Assembly: GCF_022581195.2 (NCBI RefSeq)
Contig: NC_061461.1
Span: 9,176,001-9,240,000 of the forward strand
DNA from: Helicoverpa zea
Taxonomy: Eukaryota > Arthropoda > Insecta > Lepidoptera > Noctuidae
DNA: 64,000 bases
Reading direction: 5' to 3'
Positions 12,401 to 27,400 of the stretch are shown here, one piece after another (the stretch's first letter is position 1; every line of letters starts with the position of its first letter). The position numbers and the translations under genes are program-made. The notes below the pieces were generated by a model. That model was not told the DNA's origin. It saw nothing but the letters and a program-made list of their open reading frames with translations, and ran no database searches.

Positions 12401-15400
12401 ATAAACATGTGAAAAATAAACTATGAACATGTATCAATCTTTTCACACAATTCTATCAATCAATGTCGAGTTAGTTTGACGTAAATTTGAGGTAGGTATA
12501 ACATTGTCTTTAAAGTCTTACTATATTTACCATAAATGGAGCGTTAGAGTAATTCTTTGATGTCAGTATAATGGGTGTTTTATGTGGAAATCAGATATTG
12601 ATTGTTACCAAGAAATCTATTGTTACGTGTTTATTAATGTCGGTTTAAGTGGCCATTCTTCATCATGAAAACATAAAAATATTGTATGACTTATAGCTGC
12701 ACTTGAAATATTTGCATGCATTCTCGGAATTCATTCAGCCGGAAAAACGACACAGAGTTTACATGCCAATGAAACACAGATAAGCGTTGGAGTCGTTTCC
12801 TATTTCAATGTGATTCATCTCGACATTATGACTTTTCTAATTTACTCCCTCTTACCAGAAGCTTCTCTCGGGTAATTAAATGGCGAGCACTTTACACATC
12901 AGCAATTTGTATCCAAGTAAATACAGTAAGGGTTAGCAATAAAACTGTTTGCAGGATTCATGTGGACGTGTGAGTTATGTAAATGTCCACTGGCCTTGGC
13001 ACGTTGGCATAGTTATGGGGTGGCGTCGCTTCGTCGCCAGCCGTCCTTCAAAGCTTGGTTTGAGAACATAAAGTTAAAGGATATCGTACAATACATTTCA
13101 GATTCACATAACGCACCGCAAATGGTCATAACAACAGATGCGAAATGAGGCCAAATACAACTACTCTGATAATTATTATACAACTGGTTACTTCAATTTA
13201 CAAATACATGATATTATGTCGCGACGTAAAGTATCAAATAATTATAGACTCAGGTTACCATTTGTGCTTAGTAACTACAATCATAATGAATATAATTTAT
13301 GCGAATATGCAGATTATTCTAACAGCATTTTGATGAGTCAATTCCTGACATCAACAAATGAGTCAAATGCGATTAGTATTAAATTAACTGAAACTTTGAA
13401 AATTGCACACTAATAATAGAATTATGTTGTGCATTTCCCATAATAAGGTTTTTTTTTTCATATAGAAATGAACAATGTCTTTTGTTTACTACATATAGAC
13501 AAAGTTTATTCGTGACATAATTTAAAGTTTACTGTGATATTGTTCTTCGTGTTCTTTGTTTAATATGTAGCGTCGTCATTGAAGATTCAGCTCATAATGT
13601 ATGTATTTTGACCACAGGATTGTTTACTACAGTCGTAACATAGTATTTATTGAAATAATTTATCTTACACTTAAACTTTTTAGCATTGGTATGTATTTAT
13701 GAATCCGATTCGAAGACCTGTGTTATTCTATGTGCCGTATAATCTGTATTTTTAACTTTTATACCACAGCAGAGTAAGGTATTGTTAACATTAAAATTAC
13801 GCTCGCCCTAATTTAGTATGTTGACTACATTTAGCCATTGTTGGTGTTGATTATGCTAAACATCAAAGTTTTTTGTTGCTGCTCAATTAAGCGTAAACAT
13901 TTTATTGCGAAGAATCATAATAACGTTAAACACAGGACATTAGTACACAGGTATTAACATTCATTAATAAGTAATGCGTTTCAATGCAAGTGCATTGTTC
14001 TTAATACCTTTTAATCGATCTATTTGCGTTCAACTCGTGGGAAGATAAAACTCTCATCGAGTGATGTCGTTATACCAACAATGTTTTCTGATAACTATCG
14101 AGTTACAGATCCCGGGGGAAATTACCAGGGATCGATATAAGTATTGAGTGTCCTTGTTAATTATATGAATGTATTTCCGTAATTAATCGTGTGCCACTGT
14201 CATGGTCAGACCATAAAATAGGTTGACATTTAGAGGACACGTAGTAAATAATATGGAAATATTTTCTTTCCACATCAATATAAATTAATACATCCGGTAT
14301 TTTGGAGTAGAGTTTACGGTTCTCTTCTTATCTGGTGTTTATTATGTTACTGAAATCCTGCGTTCGTATTATGTAGGCGTGCATTATACATACGTGTTTA
14401 GATTCAGCTGATGTCTTCCAGACGCGTCAGAAATGTCGGACAACACAATCAAAACGAAAATGTGACCGTCACGCTTCGAAAGATTCAATATTTGACGGTT
14501 TATTCAAACAAACCAAAGCTACAATACCTCAAGAAATATTTCTTCATTTCTTGTCCTGTCTTTTGTTCGATCGAGATGCTTCAAATATTAAAACCGTTTC
14601 GACACGTTCTTTGTTCTCTCGAACCCTTGAAAACAGAGGCAACAGCCCGCGTGTAAAATTGGACATTTGCCAGTAGACACCAATGTGAACGAAGAGGCTT
14701 AAATGACGCTTTAGTTTCAAGTGTTAAGCCCTTCTGACAATTAGCTGAATTCGAAGAAAAGCGGGCTTCCATTGCACGAATGCAGCGTTGTTATTCCTGG
14801 CGATTTAAATTGCTGATATGAGCACGCTACGTACATATGTGTATTTACATTAGGCTAGTCGCTCACAGAAAACTCGAGGCGTCGCGTCGACACGTGACAT
14901 GGCGTACAATAAAGAGATGTAAAATGTCATTATGACAGCAACGTTGGTCTTTTGTTTAATTGCTTTCTTTGCTCTTTCCATTTTCTTCTTATTTATAAAT
15001 CTCATGCTAAACATGTGCAAAATCATCCTAGTTCATTAACAGGACAAGGAAAATGTAAATGTAGATGTGCCTTGACCTCTTTTCATTCTAAAAGTATATA
15101 ATTACAAAATATTCTGCTAGAATGTTTTAAATGCTTTTGATTGAGCGCTTATGCACCGTCTGTTGTATCTGTTAACAGCGCTCGTGTAGTCCAGTTCATA
15201 AAAGGGGAACGTTTCGTGGAAAATAGAGCTCCATTCACGAAATACCTTCCATAGTCTCTGCGGACCTGCAAACTATATGCATATGCTACGAATACTTTAA
15301 CGTGTTTACTTCAGAGTAAAAGCTCAATATAAATTACTAATGAGTTTGTCTTAGTTTCGAGACAAATTGAGAGTCTGTGGTGTACACTGAAACTTATTTG

Positions 15401-18400
15401 AAGGTCATTAGAACATGGGACGGTTGGCCAACTGCCAGCATCTGCAGACGACATGGCGCCTTACTAGGCTAGAATTTAATATTGGCTTTAATTGTACCTA
15501 CGCACACCAAAACCTACGCAACAAGCCTAATTTAAGACTTTACAATTTTGCTGTTTAAAATCTTGCACATTGCAGGAATCGTTAATAGAATTCTGAATAT
15601 CAAATGTGACCTAATTCCTGTACCGCAGGGCAGGCATCCAAGGTTTTAACGATGGAAAAATACACCGTCGACTTTTCTTCAATTCACATTTTCTACAAAC
15701 ACATTCTGAATGATATGGCTATTTCACAACCGTTTTTTTTAATCCATCGTCCGATCATTCTGGAAAATTGTGTTTGCAAGATGAGCTCACGAGAAAATCC
15801 CAGAAATGATTCAAAAATCAGTCAGTATGTTTAAAATGTAAAGGTTTTAATAATTAGCACGTCCATTTAGCACCAATTTTAGTGATCCCGGTTGGCAGCC
15901 AACCGCTGAGATCATCAGGTCTCAATGTCAGCCATTCGGAAATATAGTGTAACGCCGAGCAAAACGTTCAATAAAATACATATGAGGATATTAAAACTGT
16001 CGGAAATAGATTTGTGTAGACTGTAGAAAATTTTATTCTGAACTGTATTGTGTACCTAGTATATTACTACAGTTTTCATAAAATATTAACAACTCGGCGA
16101 GTGCCACAGGTAAAATGTGCAACAAAAACAAGATAACATCTATCTACAGCGAATTCTGAATTATGCTTCATTTTATTTTTAGTTATCTTTTATTCTATGT
16201 GTACAAAGATTACCATTTCCGTTAGAAAACACATCTCATTTGATAGTTGACACAATCATCTTAAATCAGACTATTATCCAAAGCAAAGAGGAAAATTGCT
16301 AGTAATTGTTTTATTAGAGAGATAAATGAAAATACTCCAACACAAAGAAATGTTTTCCTACATAATACTTCTGGCTCGACCTCGAAACTCGAATGCTACG
16401 GTTCAAATTTTCCGAAACATTTCTAGGAAAATTCATTCAACTTTTGAATCTTGGTGCCAATTTTTTGTTTACGTAAGTCTATTGGAAATTTACTCTTCGA
16501 TAGTTAAGAGTCTTCTTTATTTCCTTGCTTACAACACATATTTATACTAATAGGTATTTGAGGAATGACACAGTAAGTAGTTAATAATTTATCATGAAAC
16601 CTTGTTTTTATTTTATTGCGGATTCATATCACATTTCGTGTAAAAAATAGGTCAGTTAGTTTGCTTTAGATTTATTCTCTCATTTTCGGTATTAAAATAT
16701 CAGTTGTATAAATAAACTGAAAAAGGAGAGTAGAACTGATTTACCTGATAAGACTACTTTATATTTTCTGTTGAATATTTACCAGATGACCTTATAAATT
16801 TTTTTTCGGAAACGCTGGTTAGTAATCGTCTTCGTTAAAAGGAATCTAACATTGTGTGTAAATTGATGATTAATTATTTGATGAGAAAAGTGGAATATTG
16901 TACTGGGGAAGTGACGCATGAGTTTATAAAGTGGCGACGACCTCTTTGCATCAGGCAACAACCCATATGCTCCTTTGTCTGGTTTCAAATACCGATTTGT
17001 GGGCCGACAACAAACACTGACTCATTTATGATTTGTTTTATACATTATACAGCTAAATGGAACTAAAATATTATCACGTAATTAAATATTATGGCATAAT
17101 GCTTTCTCGTTTATTTTATGGCGTTACCGACTTTCAGTGAAAGCATTAAGACGATGCTTATTTGTTAACAAGTCAAGGTCGTAGGCAAGGATGAAGTTTC
17201 GAAGGGTTAGCTCCTTTGTGAAGAAATCGATCCTGGGGGACAACGTGGGAATGTCTGGAAACATTCATTTAAAATTAAAACTCGTGTTGCTAGCTAAGAA
17301 TAATAATCTTGTAGCGACGACTGTGGCCTAGTGATAACTGCACAAGTGAATAAGTCCTATTTTGTTATCTGAAATACTGTCCTAATTAATTAACGAAATA
17401 TGCTACACGCATCAAGTAATCGATAAAGAGTTCGTTAGCATGTTTGTTGACTAACTTTATGTAGATATGTAAGTCTAGGCGTGTGTAGCGTTATTCCAAG
17501 TCTGACCAAATATTTTATTCATGAAGTGTAACAATAAGAACCCTTTGTGTATTAGGGCACCGATGACTTGGTTCAAACGAAGCGAATCAGATGTCAATGT
17601 CCACGAGCAGTGAAATACCGGCGACTGTATGACGGTCTGTGTTTTTATCGCACGCCAAATTATATGACGTAGACACCTCAGGCGAATTGGTCAAAGTTCC
17701 CTGTAATTTGGGTGCGAGCCAAATTGAGCAACAGTCACTAATCATAGTGTTTCACCTCTTTGAAGATTTTGTTTTGCATAGCGACGCGAGTTATATCCAA
17801 ACATACGCAGGTGATTCGGAAAAGTGACGGTTTCATTGTAGAAACAAAGCATTCTGAATGCTTTGCAGCTTTTGAGAACTTTAAAAACAATGCACTTCAC
17901 AGCTCTTTGAATCAAACTGACAATGAATGAACTCTGTTGAGTGCAGGATCCGAGTGTCAAGCTTAAGATAGGCGTAAATATATAGTTTAATATATGTTTA
18001 ACACCATTTCACGACTTAATTACGCCTCATGAAAGGCAGTATTAATTAACATTATTATTTGTGTCTTTTATTTTTCAAATAAAGGACACAAATGTTATTG
18101 CCGTAAGCTACCTACGTAAATATATTATATTGCAATATTTTTCCTTCATGATAAAGATAACGCTTAGACGGATTGTTTGCGTATATTCAACGTATGTGCA
18201 ATTTTTCCAAATCATCGTTGAATGCAGACAATACAATTACACAGACTTAAGTAAGGTTGCACTCTACTTATATAGATTATAAGCAATCTTAAGAAAAATT
18301 GCGAAAAACTTAAGAATAACAAGAAAAAAACATTTATGAGTCGCTAAACACTAAAAGCCCCATTATTGTGTTCCCTGACTTTTCAATTTTTTTGTGTTTT

Positions 18401-21400
18401 CATAAACAATTTTCTTCTAACTCAATCTTTGTTTCAGGTCTTGGCTTCGGTATGATCTATCTGCCATCTGTAGTGGCCGTGGGTTACTACTTCGAGTCCC
18501 GGCGTTCCCTAGCCACGGGTATCGCGGTATGCGGTTCCGGAGTAGGAACTTTCAGCTTCGCGCCTTTAGCGGCTCTCTTGCTCAATGAGTTCGGTTCTTG
18601 GCAGAATGCGAACCTTTTGCTTGCTGGCTTAATCCTCAACTGCGCTGTTTTCGGCGCCTTAATGAGGCCTTTAGTCTATCCTAAGGTTTGTATCTATTTT
18701 CACATATTAAGAACACAATTTTACAGGACAGAAAATTATAATGAGCATGGTTTCATGTTGAACCTACTTTTTCTATGGTATCGACTTTGCTGTAATTATC
18801 CGCAATGCCGGTGAAATTACGGGAAATGTGCAGTTTAACATTCAAGTGTCTAGGTGTGTTGTGTACTGGATAATTTCTAGTTTATACTTTGTATACTTCA
18901 AAAAATATCAAGTAGGTGCGCAAAATGAGGTCACCAAAGGATACTGGGAAGCAGGAATATTTGGTAGGAAAAATCTGCAACCGAATTACTCAGAATCCAG
19001 AACAGATTGCGGTCATCCAGAATGTTACCTGCCTAACCTTATTAAAATACCGGTATTCTGACCACGTTACGCTAGTTAAGTTGTAGAGGTCAGGCAGTGG
19101 CTTTGTGAACCGATGACACAACAAACAAATAGACATACTTGAGGAAATCTAGAATATTACAAATTGTTATGCGTATTAGTAATGCTTTGTGATTTGCAAA
19201 AATGTAGGTATACAGTTGTAGGTTACCTAAGCTACCTTTATTTATGAGCCAATTGAACTTGTTTATCTTTAATTTCTCAAATGATTTCAACAGGAAGAGT
19301 TTTATTTCATAAATCCCATGTGCAAATATACAAGGAAACAGTTGTTTATATTTAAAATAATTAACTATACTACTTCTTTATGCTAGGAATGTGTTGTTAT
19401 TCTCCTATGTACTCCTATATTACTTGAACTGTTAGCTATGTAGTGTTTTTTTTGATTATGTCATTTTATGTAAAAGCTATGAGTAGATGAATAAGTAAGA
19501 CATCGTATAGTGGATGCTATTAACATTTGATTTTAATATCTGTAAAGCACATAATATTATGTAGATCAATTATGGTGACGTAAATAACTAAATACGTTAT
19601 TAGTATTCATTGTCAGTATGAAGCATAGAAAGAGCTATATCATGTATGATGCGTTTAATAAACTTTCATTTGATAATTCGACTTCTAGAAAACATTTTAT
19701 ATCTCTGTCCAAATATTATGCTCTAAGACTTTTGGCTAAAGTAATATGTCTAAACGTTATATTTTTCTTACTAACCACCCGTTCTGCGAAACTACTCCCC
19801 GTAACCGGACAAATTATAGCCAATGCCACCCGGGCGTGTGCTTGGGCATTGTAGCTTTCCCACAGTGAAAAAAATCTTCGAATCGTTTCAGTATTTTCAG
19901 ATCCTCTACGGCAAATAAACAAAGAAAACAATGTTAACATCTTTATTATAATTAATAGTGTAGATATAGATAAATGTTTTCATACCTTACAGACTTCAGG
20001 CGAAAAGCCATTGCTACAACGTATGGCTGAAGAGAAAAGACTGCAAATGGAGCGCGGTTCCATCGGAGGCTCATACTTTGTAGTCCAACTGCCAGACGGT
20101 ACTATGGAGAAGAGGTTGAAGGTGAACGTAGTAGACGATTCTGTATGTAGTTGCTTTTCACTAATATTACTATTCTAAGTTCTCTTTATGGCAATGCGTT
20201 TCGTCTCGTTGTTATGGACCTACTGAAAAGCCCATTAATTAAAGTACTTACAGGAAAGGACGCTTGACACAAGTAAATGGTCTTACAAATCAATATTTTG
20301 CTAATGTCCTAGAACGATGCCGAGAGATTATGAAAAATCTGTATTATATTAAATTAAACAATTCTATTTCTCTTCAAGTAATTTCGTAAGGTTTATTTGC
20401 ATTGTTGTATTGAACACATTTTTCCATCCAAAGTATTTCAATGCTCTGAATGAAAAGTAGTGTTTTCATGCTATATGTATAAAAGTTCATAGGCATTTAA
20501 CTAATTAATAATTTTCTTGGTAAACCATTATTTTCTTGAATAAGTACGAAGACGAAGCGCATTCCCCTTGAGGTGGTGGTACGTATCTAGCGGACAGCTA
20601 GAGACTGTTAAGTGGTCTTGTCTTTTCGGCTTGTTGTGCTAACAAAATTATTAGGAAGCATGTTTTGAATACGTACGAGTATGTGCATGAAATTTTAGCG
20701 GTGATTTACACCGTATGAAGAGTAAAGGCGTTACGTCTGCGAATTAAACAAAATAACCGAATTTGGATAAAAGAATAATAATTTCAGAGTTGAATATATT
20801 TTTTGAAAATAATTCTAAGGTTTAATTCGAATGCCTTTGTTCTTCAGAAAGTGTGAATTTTAGATGAATTGGCTATCGATGTGACAGAGCACAATTCAAG
20901 CCTTGTTGTTACCATGTACATATTTTGTTCACTTCCGACTTGTAAGATATCCCAAGTTTAGAAAGTGACTAAACTATAGAGCTTTATATGCTGCATCATA
21001 TACGTGTATAAAACTATGAGTTATTTCTGAAAATACACAGTTCAAATTTAAAATAAACGGACCAGTTCCACAAACCACCCTTTCTGTGAAACAAGTTCAT
21101 ATATAATGCAGCACCCTTATGCTTTGAGGGCATTGCCTTCAAATGATTGGCAAGTTTAATTCCCCTTTCTTTTGTCCCTTTTACCGCAAAAAGCCAGGTA
21201 TTTCTTATTGATCGTATTTCTTCAAACTTTCGTAAATGGAGGAGGGAACGCACGCAAACTATTTCTTTCGAGACTATCTTCAAAACTTTTTCTATGCAAT
21301 GTTTAGTGTACTGCATGAAAGCAAATACCTGATGGTAGATTTTCAAAATACGGTCGTGCCTTGAAGTTGTGAGTAGATACTTACGAAATACGATTTGAGT

Positions 21401-24400
21401 TATCGATGAAGTTTTAAAGGAGGATTTACTACTTGTCCCAACGTCGTAAAAACTCCTAGTACTGCGGCGTTGAGACAAATAGGAATAAACCAGTCAACAT
21501 ACTTTTAAGGAAATAAATTCAAACAAATAACGTAATTCGAAGTATGACTTTAAAAATCGATATTTTACTAAACAAAGAGATATTCACCAGGCCCCCTTGA
21601 ACATCGACCCCGGAGTTCACTCGTCGCTCAATCTGGAAGCGTTAGCGCGCGTCCCGACAGTACCCAACATGCCCGGAGTGCCAACTGTGCCTACTCTCCC
21701 CACTATCACCGAAGCTAAAGTTGCTGACGACAATCAGGAGAAAAAGAAGGTAACTATTACATTTTCGTATCTACCTCTAAGTTCAGAGAGATAAAGTTTT
21801 AACCGACTTCAAAAAAAGGAGATTCTCAGTTTGATCTTTTTGTGTAGATAGGTATGTAAGTTTGTGCGCGATATTCTCTCGTTTTCACCGATTGTAATGT
21901 GGTTTTCAGCATATTATTTGCTAAACGGCAAAGTTTCAGGTACATAATTATAAGTACTAGGATTAGGTAAATCGTTATTTTTTTTGTAAAATTGATTTTC
22001 GTATCCATAGTTAGTGGTAATTCGGTAAGGGTATTGGAGAGGTAATTTGAAACCAAATGACCCGAAAGCAGATATTTCATGCATGTAGCATGAAATATGT
22101 TTTTACATTTTGTTTTGTGTGGAGGTCGTCAGAGGTCGCTTGGTTTGCCAATGCCCCCTAAATGGATTGCCTACCGAAAACATTCCAATGACCCAATATA
22201 CTTACATGTATATTTTATATATTGTTTTCAACTTATGACGACTTATGACCTTTTATGCATGAGATCAGCGATTTTCTCCCTTTACAAGCGTGCATGATCC
22301 ATAAAAAAGTTGTCAGAAATTTCTTACGATCAATCACAGGGTGGTTTAGTTACAATATGACTTAGGTATTGAAGGTCGCTCATTTATCAAAAAGAAGTTG
22401 AACCCAATATTAGCGAAAGCCAATATTGGCAAAAGTTTTGACGTTCGCAGCATTTGGATTTTGAGTATTACTAACAAAATAGGGTTTTTTGGAATTAAGA
22501 GTGATTTTTAATCAATGATCCATAGGAGAACGCGATATAGCACTTTAAACCTGAAAAGTTTCTTAGCACTGATGTTCTAACATTATTGACAAATTAGTTC
22601 TAACATTATCTCCCGAACCTTTTCCCAACTATGTTGGGGGTCGGCTTCCAATCTCACCCTATGCAGTTAAGTACCAGTGTTTATAGCTGACATTAAATAA
22701 ATATATACCTACTAAAGCTGATAAGGGAAATGTGCAAGGCTAGCATAGAGATGAATGTGTGTCATCATTCTATGTAAATATAGATGTTTACGAGTATAGA
22801 CATGGGCTGCATAGGACATGCCTGTGAATGGCCTTCGACGCGGCCACACGAGGCTATCTGGGTTAAGCACGTGCAGCCCGACTCATGGGAAAAATATTGA
22901 ATAGATCTAAATTGGATTCTGTTTTCATAGACTTCTAATTAATAATAATAAAAAACTACATAATTATATTTAAAAACGTCCTTGTTTATTAATGTATTAA
23001 ATGTCAATTATTAATACATATAAATTGATGTTTGTTTTGTTCCAATTTACAACACACTGTAGTTTAAACAAATCAATACCAAAACAGCATGACACATACA
23101 AATAAGTTTATATTATCATTCTAAATCACATGACGAATTACAGCCAATTCTACGTTTGATTTACGAATCTACAGACCGTTTGAAACTTAATTAAGTAACA
23201 TACAATACAAACTTTTATAGCTGAGACGTATAGTAAGAAAATTTAATATGGGCAACGTGCTTCTCTGAAGGAAATATTAATGGAAACTTAAGAAGTTTTC
23301 TCATTTAAATGTTAATTAACAATCTAAGTTTGACGAGTAGGCTGCGGGCTTTTTGTTGCCTTTATAGATTGACTCCTCTAAAGTAGTTTTGGAGTGGAAT
23401 TTGCTCGTGCTTTTTAAGTTAATTATTTTAATTGAAATGACACAATAAATCTAAACATACTTTTCTGTTATGCTGAATAAAAAATACTAAATCCTTCTGT
23501 GAAGTACAGGCGAATTACAGCAACATCAATGTATGTTTTATTGCCAAAATAAGATATTTTTTATAAATTATTTTAAAAGTCATGCTGAATCATCCAAAAA
23601 ATATAAATAATAAAATATAAATAATAATAAACATCCATTATTATGTAGGTACGACATGTGTGGGCAGTATGTAATTCGGATTATACATAAAAACACTAAT
23701 CTTCATGTCTGAAAATGCTGAGTGATATGAAAGGATTTTTATTCACTGGTGGCGTTTGGGGATTAAGTAGATTTTTTTATACAGTTGGCATATGAGATTA
23801 GATTGATCTATATGACATTGCATCAAAGTGATTCCTAGAAAATATTTTGAGTTTTTTAGAATGACTACGCTTATGAAAACTATTCCTGATAGCTCATCTT
23901 TTCTACAATTAGTTTGCATAATATATCGTTTTGAAAATGTCCATAATTTTACAAAACATGTTAAAATGTTTTAGGCAGTATATTTTGCCCAAAGAAATTA
24001 TTACTGAACCCTACTGTCATTTAAACATCTTCACACACACGACAGTTGTTACGGGCGGTCAGAAGCTAGAAAGTTTGAGAATAGTCTCACTAAGAGGTTT
24101 GCATTGGGTGGCCCGGTCAATTGATGGGTTGAGAAGGTCCGCTGTCGCTCCATGTAAAACACTAGTACCCAGCCGCATCCTTTACAACTGGAAGCCGCTC
24201 CCAAAATAGTTGAAAAAGAGCTAGGCAGATGATGAACCTATAACTAAACATTAAACATTTCCTCCACAGAATGAAAACGGCAACGTAACAGTGAACCCGC
24301 AACAACAGCTATCCCGCAACGTGTCCTCCCCGGCCTTCAGTGCGCACGCGCCCGGCTTACCCAAGAACGGCTCAGTCCCGTTCTTCGACCGACAGCGCAA

Positions 24401-27400
24401 GCAAAGCACCGGCGATAGGTCAGGAGACAGGTAGTAGGATGATTTTGTTCTAGCAATGCGGTACCGGGTGCTCGGTCTTCGTGGGATGTGGAAAGTGCAT
24501 GTATTTTTTATATTGAGCTATGGTCACTAAACTAAATTATTATTATTTAGTAAACAATTATGTAGCTGTTTTTCGCAGCAAAAAGAAAAGAAAAAATATA
24601 GTCCTTTAGCTGACCAAGTAGGTACTTAATACTGTCAAGAAAATTTGGTTTGAGTTGATTTTTTGAACATAAAGTCAGTGGCCATAGCTAGATAGAATGA
24701 ACGTTGCGAGAAAATAGGAATAGGATTGATCATTCGTAGAACTAATTTTAACAAGTAAGATCTGACTGCTAGTCTGATTGTTTCAAGAATAGTACACTTT
24801 TGAATATTTTCACTATAATTACTAAGGCCGTAAGGACCATGAAATATTTTGTGTGTTCCCAAGATCAGTCCTATTCTTAAAGTAACGCATAGTTCTGTCC
24901 ATGTTAATAATATAAAACTCCAGTTTCTGTTAGTTTATATTGAAACAAATTGATGTCAAATCTTGTGTCAACTTACAAATGATTTATTGCGAGCTATTTC
25001 GGTTCGCGGACGCTTTATTTTGGTTAAACGGACAAGCTCACATGAGATTTGACAAGATTTACTTACTAGTCGTTTTAGTCGGCTTTTGAAACGTGTAGAA
25101 AGCTTCTAAATAAATATCTACCTATACTTACTAATACCTATTATAAAGACGATTTTTTGTTGGTTTGAATTCACTATGGCACTGCTGAACAGCCAGTCAC
25201 AGCAATTCAAAAAGTGATGCGGAAAACCTATTCGATAACAATAAACACTTCGGAAAATTCCGTCCCCACAAAAACTACTGTATACATAAATTAAAGACTC
25301 ATAGTAGAATCAACCAGAGAAAACAAGCATGAATGGTGTCGTAACGATTTGATTTAATCGATCAAAACACTTGATCGATTTATTAATATTGATCGAATGT
25401 GACTGTCATTTTTAAACATCTTTAGCAGTCGTTACGGGTAGTCAGAAGCCAGTAAGGTTGACAGCCAGTCTTACTTAAGGGTATTGGGTATCCCGGGTTG
25501 CTGGGTTGAGCAGTACTGATAGGCAGTCGCTCTTTATAAAACGCTGGTAGTCAGCTGCATCTGATTAGACTGGAAGCCTACTCCAACATAGGCAGATGGT
25601 GAATGTGTATCTTAGAACATAAAAACTAATGGAGTCGCTTTATGTATAAATTAAATATATATCTATAAATGTACCTTTATGTATATACAAAATAGCTTGC
25701 TTTGTTAAATCATGCATGTTTATTGTTTGGTGCTATTATTAGAAGTTAGTAGTTTGTTATTGGTCATCGGTTAATTATCCATTCAGCTACATTGCCAATA
25801 ATGAGTTTCCAAAGTACATATTAGTAAACAGTAGGTACTGTGGCTAAATTATTCTATTTGCTATTTATGTATTTTAGCAGCGGAATTTCTTATTCCTAGC
25901 CTATTGAATTGGATCAAATACAAAAACAAAAATACTGAAAAACACCTTTTTCCCACAATTATCTTTGTACACTCCAGCATATAAAAAAACAACATATTAC
26001 TGTTTGACTCAAATATTTTATTTTAATTTTCAGATTCAAACCGTCCCTAGCTGCAATTAAAGCAACGTCCAAAACTTCAATGAATAGTCAATACAGAAAC
26101 GCTGATGTAAGTAAATACTGCAATTCATTATTAAAATCTTGCTTCACTATTCCAAAATACAGTAGGAAATGCTATATTTCCATTTACACAAATCATTATA
26201 TGAATATTGTATCAAAGCACGCTTTGTTACTTCAATACTTTGATAACAACACTAGCGTTTTCTAGATATCCAAACGACTAATATGTTCTATGACAAATCA
26301 GTACATAGTTAAAAACAAAGTCGCTTTTTTTGTCCCTATGTCCCTTTTTACGCTTAAATCTTCAAAACTACGCAACCGATTTTCATGCGGTTTTTTTTAT
26401 TAGATAGAGTGTTCCAAGAGGAAGGTTTATATGTATAATGAAATCCATTAAATAGTGGGGAAATAATGTTATCCCATGCGAAGCCGGGGCGGGTCGCTAG
26501 TATTATTATACAGCTGAAAAATTACACCACTAAACACCTAATTCATGTAAACAAGCTGTAACAGAGTGTTGAAATAGTATTTAGTTCAAACCAATTGACC
26601 CAATTTTGAAATGACAATAAATAAATTGTTGTCAAGGGCGTGTATGGCCACATTGTCGCATACAACATGTGATTGTTAAAAAACTTAGACATTTGACCTT
26701 GAACTTTAGTAATTGTTTGCCAAATACTCTGAAAGACTGGCATCTCTCCAATTCAGTAATGGTTCCTGTAGTACTGATTTTTGTAAGAATAGATGCCGTT
26801 TATTTACTCAGTCATAAATGTCATTGTCATTCTAGATTGTTTCGGAACATTTAAGTTTAACATCATTTGTTCAACAAAACATTTGTTTTGTAACTATGGA
26901 GCATAATTAGCTTAATATGAAAAAAAAAACAAAATAAAATAAATTATATTTTTTTAACATAAAACACTACACTAGTCTTTTGTGTCGTATGTACTTTTAG
27001 ATTTTGTTAATATATTTGTTTACACCACCATAATATTTCTATTAGAATGTAATTTATTCGAATCAAAGGCCCACGTGGCAAGTATGTGCTCATCGTTCAA
27101 TCATTTTGCCAAACTCCTGTTATCATGGAAAACCCCCCTGAACACATTTACAGAACCATTATTAAGTTCACAATGTCCATCTAGTTTTTGAAATGACTGT
27201 CTAATTAAATAAACTTACATTTAATTCTATTCCAATTATCTTTTTCAGGGTGACACAGAAAGCATGATGTACAACTCTAAGCTCTCAGTGTCGGGTCCTA
27301 GGGAACCATCCCGCATGGTTCGCCCGATGTCTCGTAAAGACATATTCTACTCCGGTTCAGTGCTCAACCTGCCTCAGTACCAGAGTCAGAAGTCTCTGCA

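Larger units (their letters stand above)
21750..24269 (+). other. Transporter intron with several repeats
   Basis: Holds repeats at 21799-21910, 22612-22672 and 24018-24236, and a small perfect hairpin at 22072-22098 (11-bp arms, 5-base loop). No exon seen. Confidence 0.8.
24431..27248 (+). other. Two transporter introns around exon 26034-26106
   Basis: Introns 24431-26033 and 26107-27248. They hold a SINE tail (25402-25605) and a LINE tail (26310-26501); otherwise AT-rich filler. Confidence 0.8.

Noticed and set aside
17310..17345. A-box-like tggcctagtgataac
   Set aside because: No B box follows and similarity to the SINE heads stops at once.
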